Of a stretch of 64,000 nucleotides of DNA, positions 8,364 to 17,271 are shown one piece after another (within the stretch, counting starts at the first letter, position 1; each line of letters starts with the position of its first letter). This DNA comes from JAKVBK01 sp022447275 (lineage in GTDB: Bacteria > Pseudomonadota > Alphaproteobacteria > Rhodobacterales > Rhodobacteraceae). A model generated the notes under the pieces. That model was not told where the DNA came from. It did not search any database and worked only from the letters and a program-made list of their open reading frames with translations. The stretch lies in contig CP138932.1 in the NCBI GenBank assembly GCA_047125605.1, forward strand, positions 1,984,001 through 2,048,000. The letters run 5' to 3'. The position numbers were made by a program, and so were the translations under genes.

Positions 8364-9038
8364 CTATCCGGTGAAACACACATCGGCCGGCAAGCGCATA
8401 TCGATGACACGGCGCGCGTTTGCCATGTCGTTCCTCTCGGCGCGGACCCGCGCTTGGTCGGGCGTGTGATTATGATCCAGCCAACGCTGAACACATCGCT
8501 CCAGCAAAACGGGCTCAGACGTATCACACCAAATCGAGAAGTCCCAAAGATCAGCAAGGTACCTCCAGGGCGGTTCGTCAAACAAAAGGTAATTTCCCTC
8601 AACCACAACAAGATCGCAGTTGGCATCGATTACCGCCGCGCCCGCAATCGAATGGTCGCGCACTCGGTCGAAGGTCGGATAGACAACCTCTTCGCCGGTT
8701 TTCACCCGGTTCATCAGCACAATGAAGCCGTCAGCGTCAAAAGTTTCGGGCGCGCCTTTGCGCGGAAGAAGACCACGGGCCTCTAAAACTGCGTTGTCCA
8801 GATGAAAGCCATCCATCGGGATCAACCGCGCTTTTCGCCCTGCCTGCCGCAGAGCCCTGGTCATCTCGGCTGCAAGTGTCGATTTGCCACTTGCCGGGGC
8901 ACCGGCGATGGCGACCAAACTGCGCCCAGCACCTTGGGGCAGAGCAAGAATGTGCTGGAGGAGAGCCTCGGCCTCGGTGACTTTGCCGTCCTCTGGTCGG
9001 TTTCCAGTTTGCATCGACATTCCCGGACCGGTGTTCAC
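8364..9038 (-). CDS. frcK: FrcK-type P-loop sugar kinase
   Basis: The 224-residue kinase has Walker A GAPASGKST (46-54) and the PMDGFHLDN motif typical of the uridine kinase/phosphoribulokinase/pantothenate kinase fold. It is the last gene of a B-C-A-K series matching the frcBCAK fructose system described in Sinorhizobium meliloti, where FrcK is a kinase gene linked to the transporter. The start is uncertain: GTG 9038 lies four bases after the ATPase stop, while ATG 9020 has a slightly better upstream purine run. Expected role: cytoplasmic phosphorylation of the imported sugar or a derivative. Confidence 0.75.
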   Translation of the reverse strand: MNTGPGMSMQTGNRPEDGKVTEAEALLQHILALPQGAGRSLVAIAGAPASGKSTLAAEMTRALRQAGRKARLIPMDGFHLDNAVLEARGLLPRKGAPETFDADGFIVLMNRVKTGEEVVYPTFDRVRDHSIAGAAVIDANCDLVVVEGNYLLFDEPPWRYLADLWDFSIWCDTSEPVLLERCVQRWLDHNHTPDQARVRAERNDMANARRVIDMRLPADVCFTG

Positions 9039-9042
9039 AGGA

Positions 9043-9822
9043 TCAGGCCGGCTCTACCGCTGCTTCGGGAAGCTTTGCGCCTGTCATGAAAGCGACAGCG
9101 TCGGCCATGGAATAGTCGCCCGGTTTGATCACGGTCAGGCGCCGACCTAGGCGGTGGATGTGGATCCGGTCGCAAACCTCGAATACATGCGGCATGTTGT
9201 GGCTGATGAGGATGATCGGTATCCCGCGCGAACGCACGTCCTGGATCAGTTCCAGCACGCGGCGGCCCTCTTTCACACCAAGCGCCGCCGTAGGCTCGTC
9301 GAGGATGATAACTTTCGATCCGAAAGCAGCAGCGCGCGCCACGGCGATCCCCTGGCGCTGGCCACCGGATAATGTCTCAACCGCCTGGTTGATGTTCTGG
9401 ATCGTCATCAGCCCCAATTCTGACAGTTTCTCGCGGGCGAACTTCTCCATCGCCGGACGGTCCAGCCGGCGGAACCACTTGCCCATCACACCAGGGCGCC
9501 GAATTTCGCGGCCCATGAACATGTTGTCCGCAATCGACAGGGCAGGCGACACGGCAAGCGTCTGATACACTGTTTCGATCCCCGCGTTGCGGGCTTCCAC
9601 CGGCGAATGGAAGTGCACCTGCTGGCCATCCAGATAGACTGCGCCTTCGTCCGGCTGCACCGCGCCCGACAGCGACTTTATCATCACGGATTTGCCTGCG
9701 CCGTTGTCTCCGATAACGCCCAGAATCTCGCCCGGATAAAGTTCGAAGTCGCAACCGTCGAGTGCGGTCACCCGGCCGAAGCGTTTGACGAGGCCGCGCG
9801 CTTTGAGAACAGGTTCGGTCAT
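9043..9822 (-). CDS. frcA: FrcA-type sugar ABC transporter ATPase
   Basis: A single-domain CUT2-family ATPase of 259 residues, shorter than the tandem-domain ribose-type ATPases, as is usual for FrcA. Walker A GDNGAGKS is at 38-45, the signature LSGGQ at 151-155 and Walker B VIILDEPTAA at 171-180. The start at 9822 overlaps the permease stop by four bases, and the longer frame upstream is only a shadow of the permease gene. It powers import through the adjacent permease. Confidence 0.9.
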   Translation of the reverse strand: MTEPVLKARGLVKRFGRVTALDGCDFELYPGEILGVIGDNGAGKSVMIKSLSGAVQPDEGAVYLDGQQVHFHSPVEARNAGIETVYQTLAVSPALSIADNMFMGREIRRPGVMGKWFRRLDRPAMEKFAREKLSELGLMTIQNINQAVETLSGGQRQGIAVARAAAFGSKVIILDEPTAALGVKEGRRVLELIQDVRSRGIPIILISHNMPHVFEVCDRIHIHRLGRRLTVIKPGDYSMADAVAFMTGAKLPEAAVEPA

Positions 9823-10889
9823 GCTGCCACCTTTCGGATCCATTGGTCGATCGTCACGGCGGCGATGATTAGCACGCCAATGAGAAGGAACGTCCATTGC
9901 GCATCCGCGCCGGCCATCCGAAGGCCCATCTCGAAGACGCCCACGATCAGAGCACCGAGGAACATGCCTATGATAGATCCACGCCCGCCAAAAAGAGATA
10001 TGCCCCCGATCACAACAGCTGTGATGGATTGGATATTACCCTGGACACCTGTCGAGGCTCCCGGAGAGATCGCGCCGAACCGTCCGATGGCCACCCAGCC
10101 CGCGATGCCGCACAGGATCCCAGCAAGTGTATAGACCTGTATAAGCACACGTTCTTTGTTGACCCCCGCAAGTTCGGCCGCCTCGGGGTCGTCGCCCACG
10201 GCATAGACATGCCGCCCCCAAGCCGTGCTGCTGAGGACATAGGTCATGATTGCCACCAGAACGAGGAAGGCGATCACGCCATATGTGACGCGTGCATCCC
10301 CGATCTTGAAGATTGTGCCCCAGAATTGAAGTGCCGAGGCCTCTGCGGCAATGTCTTGGCTGCGGATGGTTTCATTGCGGGAATAGATGAAGTTTGCGGC
10401 CAGAATGATTTGCCAAGTGCCAAGCGTCACAATGAAGGGTGGTAGCCGCAAGCGTGCCACAAGCCAGCCATTGCAGAACCCCATAAAACCAGCGGCGGCG
10501 ATGCCGATGATAATGGTAATTTCAGCCGGAATTCCGTAGCGGAACGAAAACTGGCCCATGATAACGGTGGTGAACACCATAATCGCGCCAACGGACAGGT
10601 CGATGCCTGCGGTCAGGATCACGATGGCCTGTGCCGTTCCCAAAATGCCGACAATGCCGACTTGTTGCAGGATCACGCTCAGCGTGTTGACCCGATAGAA
10701 GTTCGGATTGATCAATCCGAACACGATGATCGCCACAATCATGACGATCAGCGGGACGAAAAAGGGATATTTATGAAGAGTCTCGTGGATGAAGCCCACG
10801 ACGCCTTTCTCGTGATGGTCGAAATCGGCAACGGATTCCTCCGACCTGCTCTTGATCGCATCCTCAAAATTGTCGGAGTTGGTGGCCAT
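9819..10889 (-). CDS. frcC: FrcC-type sugar ABC transporter permease
   Basis: The 356-residue inner-membrane protein has about nine or ten hydrophobic segments. It carries CUT2 permease hallmarks: ILTAGIDLSVGAIM in the middle and AVGDDPEAAELAGVN as the cytoplasmic coupling loop that meets the ATPase. A 45-residue acidic N-terminal tail precedes the first helix. It lies between the ATPase and binding-protein genes. A stem-loop separates it from the binding-protein gene, which would favour higher expression of the latter. Confidence 0.9.
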   Translation of the reverse strand: MATNSDNFEDAIKSRSEESVADFDHHEKGVVGFIHETLHKYPFFVPLIVMIVAIIVFGLINPNFYRVNTLSVILQQVGIVGILGTAQAIVILTAGIDLSVGAIMVFTTVIMGQFSFRYGIPAEITIIIGIAAAGFMGFCNGWLVARLRLPPFIVTLGTWQIILAANFIYSRNETIRSQDIAAEASALQFWGTIFKIGDARVTYGVIAFLVLVAIMTYVLSSTAWGRHVYAVGDDPEAAELAGVNKERVLIQVYTLAGILCGIAGWVAIGRFGAISPGASTGVQGNIQSITAVVIGGISLFGGRGSIIGMFLGALIVGVFEMGLRMAGADAQWTFLLIGVLIIAAVTIDQWIRKVAA

Positions 10890-10925
10890 CAGTTCCCCCT
10901 GGCGTATCTGGCGCTTGGAACGTGA

Positions 10926-10953
10926 AAGGGGCGGACGTCAATGCCCGCCCCTT
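10926..10953 (-). promoter_or_regulatory. Intergenic stem-loop between frcB and frcC
   Basis: A nine-base perfect stem (10926-10934 with 10945-10953, GC-rich core GGGGCGG/CCGCCCC) encloses a ten-base loop. It lies downstream of the frcB stop and upstream of frcC. No clear U tract follows on the minus strand, so it more probably stabilises the frcB 3' end or partly attenuates transcription than ends it outright. Confidence 0.6.
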
Positions 10954-10992
10954 CCTCAATTATTTAAGACTGTACTTCAGCGACTCTAAGGA

Positions 10993-12021
10993 TCAACCCC
11001 AGCAGAGCTTAAGCCCTTCGGCCACGCTGATCGAAGGTACGCCATCGACTGGTTTGTCAGTGATCAATGCCACGCCGGTGTCGAAGAAGTTCTTGCCTTC
11101 GGTCGGCTGTGGTTTTTCGCCCGTTTCAGCGAAGACCTTGATTGCTTCAACGCCCAGTTTGGCCATCAAGAGCGGATACTGCTGCGACGTCGCGTCGATG
11201 ATGCCCGCTTCGACATCCTTAACGCCCGGGCAACCGCCATCAACACCAGTGATGATCACATCATCTGGGCTCATGCCAATGGCCTTCATCGCCTCCCAGG
11301 CACCTGATGCGGCAGGTTCATTGATCGCATAGACCACGTTGATGTCAGGGTTGATCGCCAGCAGGTTCTCCATGCCCTTACGGCCGCCCTCGGGGTTGCC
11401 CTCGGTCACTGCGTTGCCAACGATCCGGGGGTCGGTCTCGTCACCCCAGCGATCAGGATCACCAAGCTCGATCCCAAAACCAGCCATGAACCCCTGGTTG
11501 CGTAGAACGCCCACGGTTGGCTGCGCCGGGTTGATGTTCAGGCCAGCAATTTTGGCGTCTGCGGCGGCATCACCCATAGTGGCAAGTGCCCAAGCGCCGG
11601 CCAAGCGACCTGCTTCGAAGTTGTCGGTAGCGAAGGTCATGTCAGCAACGTCAATCGGAGCAAACGGCGTATCAAGGGCGATCACCAGAAGGCCCGCTTC
11701 CCGCGCCGAGGTGACGGCGGCCACCAGCGAATCCGGAATTGACGGCGTGATCAGGATACCGCCCGCTCCATTTGCGACACAGGTTTCAATAGCTGCGATT
11801 TGGCTTTCAAAGTCCGTGTCAAACTTGCCAGAGAAAGTTGAGAGCTTAACGCCCTGCTCCTCGGCAGCTTGCTCAGCACCTTCCCTCATCTTCACAAAGA
11901 AAGGGTTGGTCTCGGTTTTCGTGATCAGGCACGCTTCGATTGCGTGGCTGCCAGCAAAGGCGGTGCTTGCGAGCGCGGTTGTCATCAGACCGACTGCGGC
12001 ACCTGCTATAATCTTCTTCAC
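10993..12021 (-). CDS. frcB: FrcB-type periplasmic sugar-binding protein
   Basis: The 342-residue precursor has a clear signal peptide cleaved near SAFAGS (about residue 23). The start is GTG 12021, preceded by a strong GGGAGG about eight bases upstream. The mature protein follows the S. meliloti FrcB pattern: ACLITKTETNPFFVKM near its start, ALDTPFAP in the hinge region, NEPAASGA, DGGCPGV and a terminal CWG. This is the peripheral binding-protein 1 fold that captures sugar for the CUT2 transporter. Fructose is the known ligand of the namesake (ribose and mannose compete); whether this strain uses the same sugar is not shown by sequence. Confidence 0.9.
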   Translation of the reverse strand: MKKIIAGAAVGLMTTALASTAFAGSHAIEACLITKTETNPFFVKMREGAEQAAEEQGVKLSTFSGKFDTDFESQIAAIETCVANGAGGILITPSIPDSLVAAVTSAREAGLLVIALDTPFAPIDVADMTFATDNFEAGRLAGAWALATMGDAAADAKIAGLNINPAQPTVGVLRNQGFMAGFGIELGDPDRWGDETDPRIVGNAVTEGNPEGGRKGMENLLAINPDINVVYAINEPAASGAWEAMKAIGMSPDDVIITGVDGGCPGVKDVEAGIIDATSQQYPLLMAKLGVEAIKVFAETGEKPQPTEGKNFFDTGVALITDKPVDGVPSISVAEGLKLCWG

Positions 12022-12137
12022 GGTTCATCCTCCCATCATTTTTTTGCGGCCCTAAGACCAAATAAAACGGATATCTGGCGCGTTTCGGCAGCTTTCCGCT
12101 ACGTAAAGCAAGCACGAATCAGAATACAGCGTCAATA

Positions 12138-12158
12138 CATAAATCAACCTCATTTATG
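12138..12158. promoter_or_regulatory. Candidate FrcR operator (inverted repeat)
   Basis: A perfect inverted repeat, CATAAAT, seven-base spacer, ATTTATG, lies in the divergent frcB/frcR intergenic region. AT-rich palindromes of this kind are bound by ROK repressors such as NagC and Mlc. A TTGAC element close by on the frcB strand may be a -35 box. The site covers an ATG at 12156 that could otherwise be read as the repressor start. Confidence 0.5.
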
Positions 12159-12212
12159 ATTGACAGACCCATATCTTTGACGGCATTTTTCAAGGCTGAG
12201 AGGACCCAGCAA

Positions 12213-13478
12213 GTGACACAAAAAAAGGCGCCATCCGGATCGAACACGGCTGAAGGCTTGAGTCTTCTGGGGTCAAACCCACGCGTTGTACGCGATCACA
12301 ACGAGAGGCTTATCCTCACACTTTTACGAACCTCTGGGCCAAAGCCGAAGGCAGAGGTCGCGCGTCTGATAGGGCTATCGCCTCAGACTGCATCAGTCAT
12401 CATGCGCAGTTTGGAACAGCGGAAGTTGATCGAACGGTGCGCGCCGGTGCGGGGCAAGGTCGGCCAACCCTCAGTCCCCATGCGGCTCGCGAAAGATGGT
12501 GCCCTGTTCTTCGGCCTCAAGATCGGGCGCAGAAGCGCGGATCTCATCGTCTGCGATTTCCTGGGTCAGGCCATCGCGCAGGAGCGCTCGACCTACAATT
12601 ACCCCACACCCGATGGGGCCGTCCGATTTGCCACCGAAGGCGTTGCTCATCTCTCAGCGCAACTCTCTGCGAAACAAAGGGAACGCATTGCAGGTCTTGG
12701 CATCGCCTTTCCATCCTACCTGTGGGAGTGGACCGACATCATCGGGGCTCCAGCGGAAAGCATGCTAGGCTGGCGACAGCGTGATATCCGCCAGGAGATC
12801 GGCGCGCGTCTTGATGTTCCAGTCTATAGCCAGAATGACGCGTCTTGTGCCTGTGGCGCAGAATTGGTGTTCGGCGCGCAGGACAGACCGGCAAGTTTCC
12901 TCCATTTCTTCGTCGGCTATTTCATCGGAGGTGGAATTGTCCTCGACAACAGGTTGATCACCGGGCCGTCCGGCAACGCAGGCGCGCTTGGGCCGATGCC
13001 CATCCCGATTGAGGGGAACCAAACCCGACAGCTAGTCGAAGTCGCATCACTTGCCAGCCTCGAAACCATGGTGAAAGAAAGCGGCGGTGATGTCAGCGCG
13101 ATCTGGGAAAAACCGTCTGACTGGACCTTTGACCGGAAACTTACAAACAAATGGCTGAAGCAGGCGTCCGAGGGTTTGGCCCACGCCATTGTCTCGTCGT
13201 GTTCAGTGTTCGACTTTGAACTCGTCGTGATCGACGGCTGGTTGCCCGAAGGTGTGCGCCGCGAACTTGTCGACCTGATCGAGCAGCACTTGGCCACTTT
13301 GAATCTGACGGGACTTGTCCGCCCTGTAATTCGTGGAGGGTCTGTCGGAAGCGATGCTCGGTCCATCGGCGCAGCAGCTCTGCCCCTGTCAGCGCGCTTC
13401 CTGATTTGGCAGAGAACCTTGGCAACAGGTGGCGATAACCTTTTACCTGCAGAAACGATCCGGTCGCAGGCAAGCTGA
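12213..13478 (+). CDS. frcR: ROK-family transcriptional repressor of the sugar locus
   Basis: An N-terminal winged helix-turn-helix (about 35-85 of 421 residues, with LSPQTASVIMRSLEQRKLI) is followed by a ROK sugar-kinase-like domain that includes NDASCACGAELVFGA and GNAGALGPMP. GTG 12213 is chosen because GAGAGG precedes it, whereas ATG 12156 has no ribosome site and sits inside a palindrome. It is divergent from frcB, the position of the regulator in rhizobial frc loci. It probably represses both directions and is released by the sugar or its phosphate (inference). The zinc-binding Cys cluster of some ROK regulators is not obvious. Confidence 0.8.
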   Translation: MTQKKAPSGSNTAEGLSLLGSNPRVVRDHNERLILTLLRTSGPKPKAEVARLIGLSPQTASVIMRSLEQRKLIERCAPVRGKVGQPSVPMRLAKDGALFFGLKIGRRSADLIVCDFLGQAIAQERSTYNYPTPDGAVRFATEGVAHLSAQLSAKQRERIAGLGIAFPSYLWEWTDIIGAPAESMLGWRQRDIRQEIGARLDVPVYSQNDASCACGAELVFGAQDRPASFLHFFVGYFIGGGIVLDNRLITGPSGNAGALGPMPIPIEGNQTRQLVEVASLASLETMVKESGGDVSAIWEKPSDWTFDRKLTNKWLKQASEGLAHAIVSSCSVFDFELVVIDGWLPEGVRRELVDLIEQHLATLNLTGLVRPVIRGGSVGSDARSIGAAALPLSARFLIWQRTLATGGDNLLPAETIRSQAS

Positions 13479-13550
13479 AACGGGCCCCTGCCATCTGACG
13501 GTCTGCACAGGTGCGAAAATTGGAAACCTGCAAGACGCTAGGAGAGAACG

Positions 13551-14546
13551 ATGCCACTCACAGCCTCAGGACTGGACCAAAAATTAGACCGAATTCGCGC
13601 CGGGACTTACGGCCCCAAGGACTTCATCATAGCAGATGCCAAAGACGGCGACATGGGCGGTGGCGCAGGCGCAGTTGGCATTGACCCGACGCGTGGTCTT
13701 GCTAATCCGGCATCAGTGTACCGATCGGCGATGACGGAAATGGCCGCCTCGGGGCTGGTGGATATCATGCTGATGTCGCTTTCGTCAGCCGAAGCGCTGG
13801 CGGCAGAAACTGATCTTGCCGCGCAGGGCGTGACCCCAGCAGTTAGGCTGAATGAGGGCACTGACATCTGGGGCTTTCGTGGCGCAAACTACCGAAGCCA
13901 AGCCGCACGCCCATTTCGCACAGCACGCCTCGATCGTGCGCGCGCGCTTTGCGATCTGGGCCTTTATGCGGTGACGTTCTATAACGACGTCGACCGGGAC
14001 GTTGCCGCGCTGAACGCCTATTCCGAGTTCCGCGATCAAGCGAGTAACGCCGGAATGCGCCACTTCCTGGAAGTGTTCAATCCTGCCTTCCCCATCGACA
14101 CCGGGGGTGAAGATATTGGGATCTTCATCAACGACGCCATCGTGCGCTGTCTTGCGGGCGTGGCCAGCGCCGACCGACCGCTTTTCCTCAAAATGCAGTA
14201 TAACGGTGCACGTGCAATGTCGGAGCTTGCGGCTTTTGATCCGGGGAATCTAATTGTCGGCATCCTTGGCGGCAGCGCCGGCACCACGCGGGATACATTC
14301 GAACTGATTTATCAGGCCGAGCGGTTTGGCGCCCGTGTCGCGCTGTTCGGGCGCAAAATCTACTCTGCCGAGGACTCGGTGGAAATCGTCCGCGCGATGC
14401 GCCGTGTGGTCGAGGGCGATCTTTCACCCATAGACGCGGTAAAAGCCTATCACGACCACCTTGAGAAAACCGGGCTTTCTCCTTCCCGATCACTTCAGGA
14501 TGATCTGCAAGTGACCGACCCCATTCTGGTTGCTGAAGCGCAATGA
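13551..14546 (+). CDS. DeoC/LacD-type class I aldolase
   Basis: The 331-residue protein looks like the TIM-barrel class I aldolase group called DeoC/LacD. LFLKMQYNGARAM (about residue 225) may hold the Schiff-base Lys. Gly-rich ADAKDGDMGGGAGAVG near the start resembles a phosphate- or sugar-binding loop. It has a good ribosome site (GGAGA) and overlaps the following PfkB kinase gene by four bases, so the two products are probably made in fixed ratio. The likely step is cleavage of a phosphorylated ketose-type intermediate. Exact substrate unknown. Confidence 0.65.
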   Translation: MPLTASGLDQKLDRIRAGTYGPKDFIIADAKDGDMGGGAGAVGIDPTRGLANPASVYRSAMTEMAASGLVDIMLMSLSSAEALAAETDLAAQGVTPAVRLNEGTDIWGFRGANYRSQAARPFRTARLDRARALCDLGLYAVTFYNDVDRDVAALNAYSEFRDQASNAGMRHFLEVFNPAFPIDTGGEDIGIFINDAIVRCLAGVASADRPLFLKMQYNGARAMSELAAFDPGNLIVGILGGSAGTTRDTFELIYQAERFGARVALFGRKIYSAEDSVEIVRAMRRVVEGDLSPIDAVKAYHDHLEKTGLSPSRSLQDDLQVTDPILVAEAQ

Positions 14547-15574
14547 AACTTGGGGGGAAAGAGCGCCGGGGAATAGTCACTGGCGGTACGTGGTGCGCAG
14601 ATCACAACAAGTTGGTCTCGCGTTGGCCCGGCGAAGAAGAATTGGTGGAAATCCTGCAAAATGAGGTGCGCGGCGGAGGCTCGGCCTGCAATCTTGCAAT
14701 CGACATGAAACATCTGGACCCGGATATGCCAGTAGCCACAATCGGGCTTGTGGGCGATGACGAGGACGGTCGCCTCTTGGTTGGCGAGGCTGACGCTGCG
14801 GGCGTTGACCGGACGAACCTCATCGTGGCCGATGGGGGACGCACCGCGCATACGGATGCTTTCACCGCTGCCGATACGGGCCGCAGGACGCACCTTTACC
14901 TTCCTGGAACGGCCGCCAAGCTGACGCCGAACTATTTCGATTTTTCCCAAGTGACTGCCCGCATTCTTCATTTGGGCCTGCCAGGTGTTCATCCTAAACT
15001 CGATGCCTCTTGGGCCGATGATGCCAACGGCTGGGTGACAATCCTCAAAATGGCCCGCGCCGAAGGTATCGCGACAAACCTGGAACTCTGCTCAATCCCT
15101 GCCGAGCGCATTGCCACCATCGTGCGCCCCTGCCTTCCGCACCTGGACCTGTTGGTGGTGAACGACTACGAAATCGCTGCAATTGCCGGGCATAACACCG
15201 GTCATGGCTCCAGCGTAGGCGCAGATCAGTGCATCGAAGCAGCCAGACATGTGATCGACAAAGGCGCGATGCAATTGGTTGTCGTCCATTTCCCGATGGG
15301 AGCGATCGCTGTGGATGCAAACGGGGCCTTATACACCAAAGCATCGGTAAGTATCCCGCAGGACGAGATCAGGGGAACCAACGGGGCCGGTGACGCTTTT
15401 GCGGCAGGTCTCATCTACGGCCTGCACCAGGAATGGAACGTCGAACCCGCGCTCGAACTTGCGCACGCTTCCGCTGCGGCCTCGATCCGCGGCCTTGGAA
15501 CGACGGATGCCGTCATGGCCTGGCGTGATTGCCTCAAGCTGGCCTCTTCATGGGGCTGGCGCAGCGCGTTTTGA
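14543..15574 (+). CDS. PfkB-family carbohydrate kinase
   Basis: The 343-residue ribokinase/PfkB kinase has the N-terminal GGGSACNLA motif (44-52), NDYE (207-210, the Mg-binding NxxE motif) and the C-terminal signature GTNGAGDAFAAG (278-289), where Asp284 is the expected catalytic base. It overlaps the aldolase gene upstream (ATGA), so phosphorylation followed by aldol cleavage is the natural reading. It is one of three sugar kinases in this locus, with an FrcK-type kinase and a xylulokinase, which suggests branched use of more than one substrate. Confidence 0.85.
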   Translation: MKLGGKERRGIVTGGTWCADHNKLVSRWPGEEELVEILQNEVRGGGSACNLAIDMKHLDPDMPVATIGLVGDDEDGRLLVGEADAAGVDRTNLIVADGGRTAHTDAFTAADTGRRTHLYLPGTAAKLTPNYFDFSQVTARILHLGLPGVHPKLDASWADDANGWVTILKMARAEGIATNLELCSIPAERIATIVRPCLPHLDLLVVNDYEIAAIAGHNTGHGSSVGADQCIEAARHVIDKGAMQLVVVHFPMGAIAVDANGALYTKASVSIPQDEIRGTNGAGDAFAAGLIYGLHQEWNVEPALELAHASAAASIRGLGTTDAVMAWRDCLKLASSWGWRSAF

Positions 15575-15584
15575 ACTGGGGCAA

Positions 15585-17171
15585 ATGATGCGGAGCTACG
15601 ATTACATCATCGTCGGCGCCGGGACATCCGGTTGCGTTCTGGCAAATCGACTGAGCGCCAAGGGGGCCACGGTCCTTTTGATCGAGGCCGGACCGCCGGA
15701 TCGCGATCCGAACATTCACCGTCCGGCAGGGTTGTTCAAACTGCTGGACGGGCATCTGACATGGCCATGGAAAACGATTCCACAGGAACATCTTAACGGG
15801 CGCGTGATGGAATTTGCGCAAGGCCGTGTGCTTGGCGGAGGCGGCTCAGTCAATGGCCAGGTTTTCACACGTGGCTGTCCCGAAGATTACGACCGATGGG
15901 CCAATGACCTCGGCTGCCCCGGATGGAGCTTCGCGGATGTGCTGCCGTATTTCCGTCGTTCCGAACGGAACGACACACTCGCGGGCAGCTATCACGGCAC
16001 CGACGGGCCGCAAGGGATCTCAACCATGTCCCCCGACCCGCTGACGGCCGTGTTCATTCGCGCCAGCCAAGACGCTGGCATTCCTTATACCTCCGATTTC
16101 AACGGCCAAAGCCAAATGGGTGCGGGCGCGTTTCAGACGTTCACTTGGAACGGGCGCCGCTGCTCCACGGCCACCGGATATCTTCGTCCAGCGCTCGCCC
16201 GGCAAAATCTGTCGCTTGAGACAGGTCGCCCTGTGCTGCGCGTGAATGTCAAGAAAGCGCACGCCGATAGCGTGGATCTGGGCGATCCGTTCGAGACCGT
16301 TAAAGCAGATTGCGAAGTGATACTCACAGCCGGGGCCATTGGCTCGCCCAAGCTCTTGATGCTGTCGGGGATCGGACCGGCGGACGCCCTTTTATCCCAC
16401 GCCATAGCACCGGTTGCCGACCTGCCAAGCGTCGGCGAGAACCTGCAAGACCACCTCGACATCGACGTAATCCTCGCGGTCGAAAAGGGACTTGGCCTTG
16501 ACAAATACAAGGCAAAGCACCGCATGCTCTGGGCCGGGTTACAATATTTGCTGTTCGGGACAGGCCCCGTGACGTCGACAATCGTGGAAGGTGGCGCATT
16601 CTGGTCGGTAGATTCAAACTCGCCAACAGCGGACACCCAGTTACATTTCGAACCGGCCTCCGGAACCGAGCCGGGTGCGCCTCTGGTCGAAAGCGGTGCC
16701 GGTTGCATGATGAACGGCTATTTCGTGCGGCCGGAAAGCCGGGGAAACGTTCGCCTAGCCTCGGGGGATCCCGCCGTTCCACCGCTGATCGATCCAAATT
16801 ATCTTGCCGAACCGAGAGACCTTGAGATGACGATCAAGGCTGTAAAACTGATGCGCGATATCGCGAACCAACCCGCTTTTGCCACTGTTGGCGGGGTCGA
16901 GCACTTTCCCGGCGCAGATGTGCGAAGCGATGCCGAAATCGCCGACTTCATCCGGGCTCATGGCCGCACAGCCTATCACCCCGTTGGCACCTGTCGGATG
17001 GGCTGTGACGAGGGGGCGGTGGTCACGCCATCGCTGAAGGTCCGAGGGGTTGACGGACTGCGCGTGTGCGATTCCTCGGTGATGCCAAGGCTCGTCAGTT
17101 CCAACACGAACGCAGCCTCGATTATGATCGGCGAGAAGGCCGCAGACTTGATCCTTGAAGACAGTCTTTAG
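15585..17171 (+). CDS. GMC-family FAD oxidoreductase (choline dehydrogenase-like)
   Basis: The protein of about 528 residues begins with the FAD-binding Rossmann motif YIIVGAGTSGCVLANRL (about 7-23). VLGGGGSVNGQVF is the second GMC signature block. Near the C-terminus, RTAYHPVGTCRMG contains the conserved catalytic His. Two adjacent ATGs (15585, 15588) follow a CTGGGG ribosome site; the much longer open frame upstream only overlaps the kinase gene. No signal peptide is seen, so it acts in the cytoplasm or at the membrane. It would oxidise a sugar or polyol alcohol in the surrounding pathway; choline is an unlikely substrate here because no bet genes are present. Confidence 0.85.
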   Translation: MMRSYDYIIVGAGTSGCVLANRLSAKGATVLLIEAGPPDRDPNIHRPAGLFKLLDGHLTWPWKTIPQEHLNGRVMEFAQGRVLGGGGSVNGQVFTRGCPEDYDRWANDLGCPGWSFADVLPYFRRSERNDTLAGSYHGTDGPQGISTMSPDPLTAVFIRASQDAGIPYTSDFNGQSQMGAGAFQTFTWNGRRCSTATGYLRPALARQNLSLETGRPVLRVNVKKAHADSVDLGDPFETVKADCEVILTAGAIGSPKLLMLSGIGPADALLSHAIAPVADLPSVGENLQDHLDIDVILAVEKGLGLDKYKAKHRMLWAGLQYLLFGTGPVTSTIVEGGAFWSVDSNSPTADTQLHFEPASGTEPGAPLVESGAGCMMNGYFVRPESRGNVRLASGDPAVPPLIDPNYLAEPRDLEMTIKAVKLMRDIANQPAFATVGGVEHFPGADVRSDAEIADFIRAHGRTAYHPVGTCRMGCDEGAVVTPSLKVRGVDGLRVCDSSVMPRLVSSNTNAASIMIGEKAADLILEDSL

Positions 17172-17271
17172 ACTTGGCGCCAAAACTGTCGATAAGCCTT
17201 TGCATCGCTGGCTCAACAAGGTGTTTTCAAGTTGGAAATCATGATATTCTGAGCCCATGAAAGGGTGAAAG

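Noticed and set aside
8174..8374. 66-codon plus-strand frame next to the IS remnant
   Set aside because: No family similarity; overlaps the 3' end of the frcK gene and lies in degenerate DNA.
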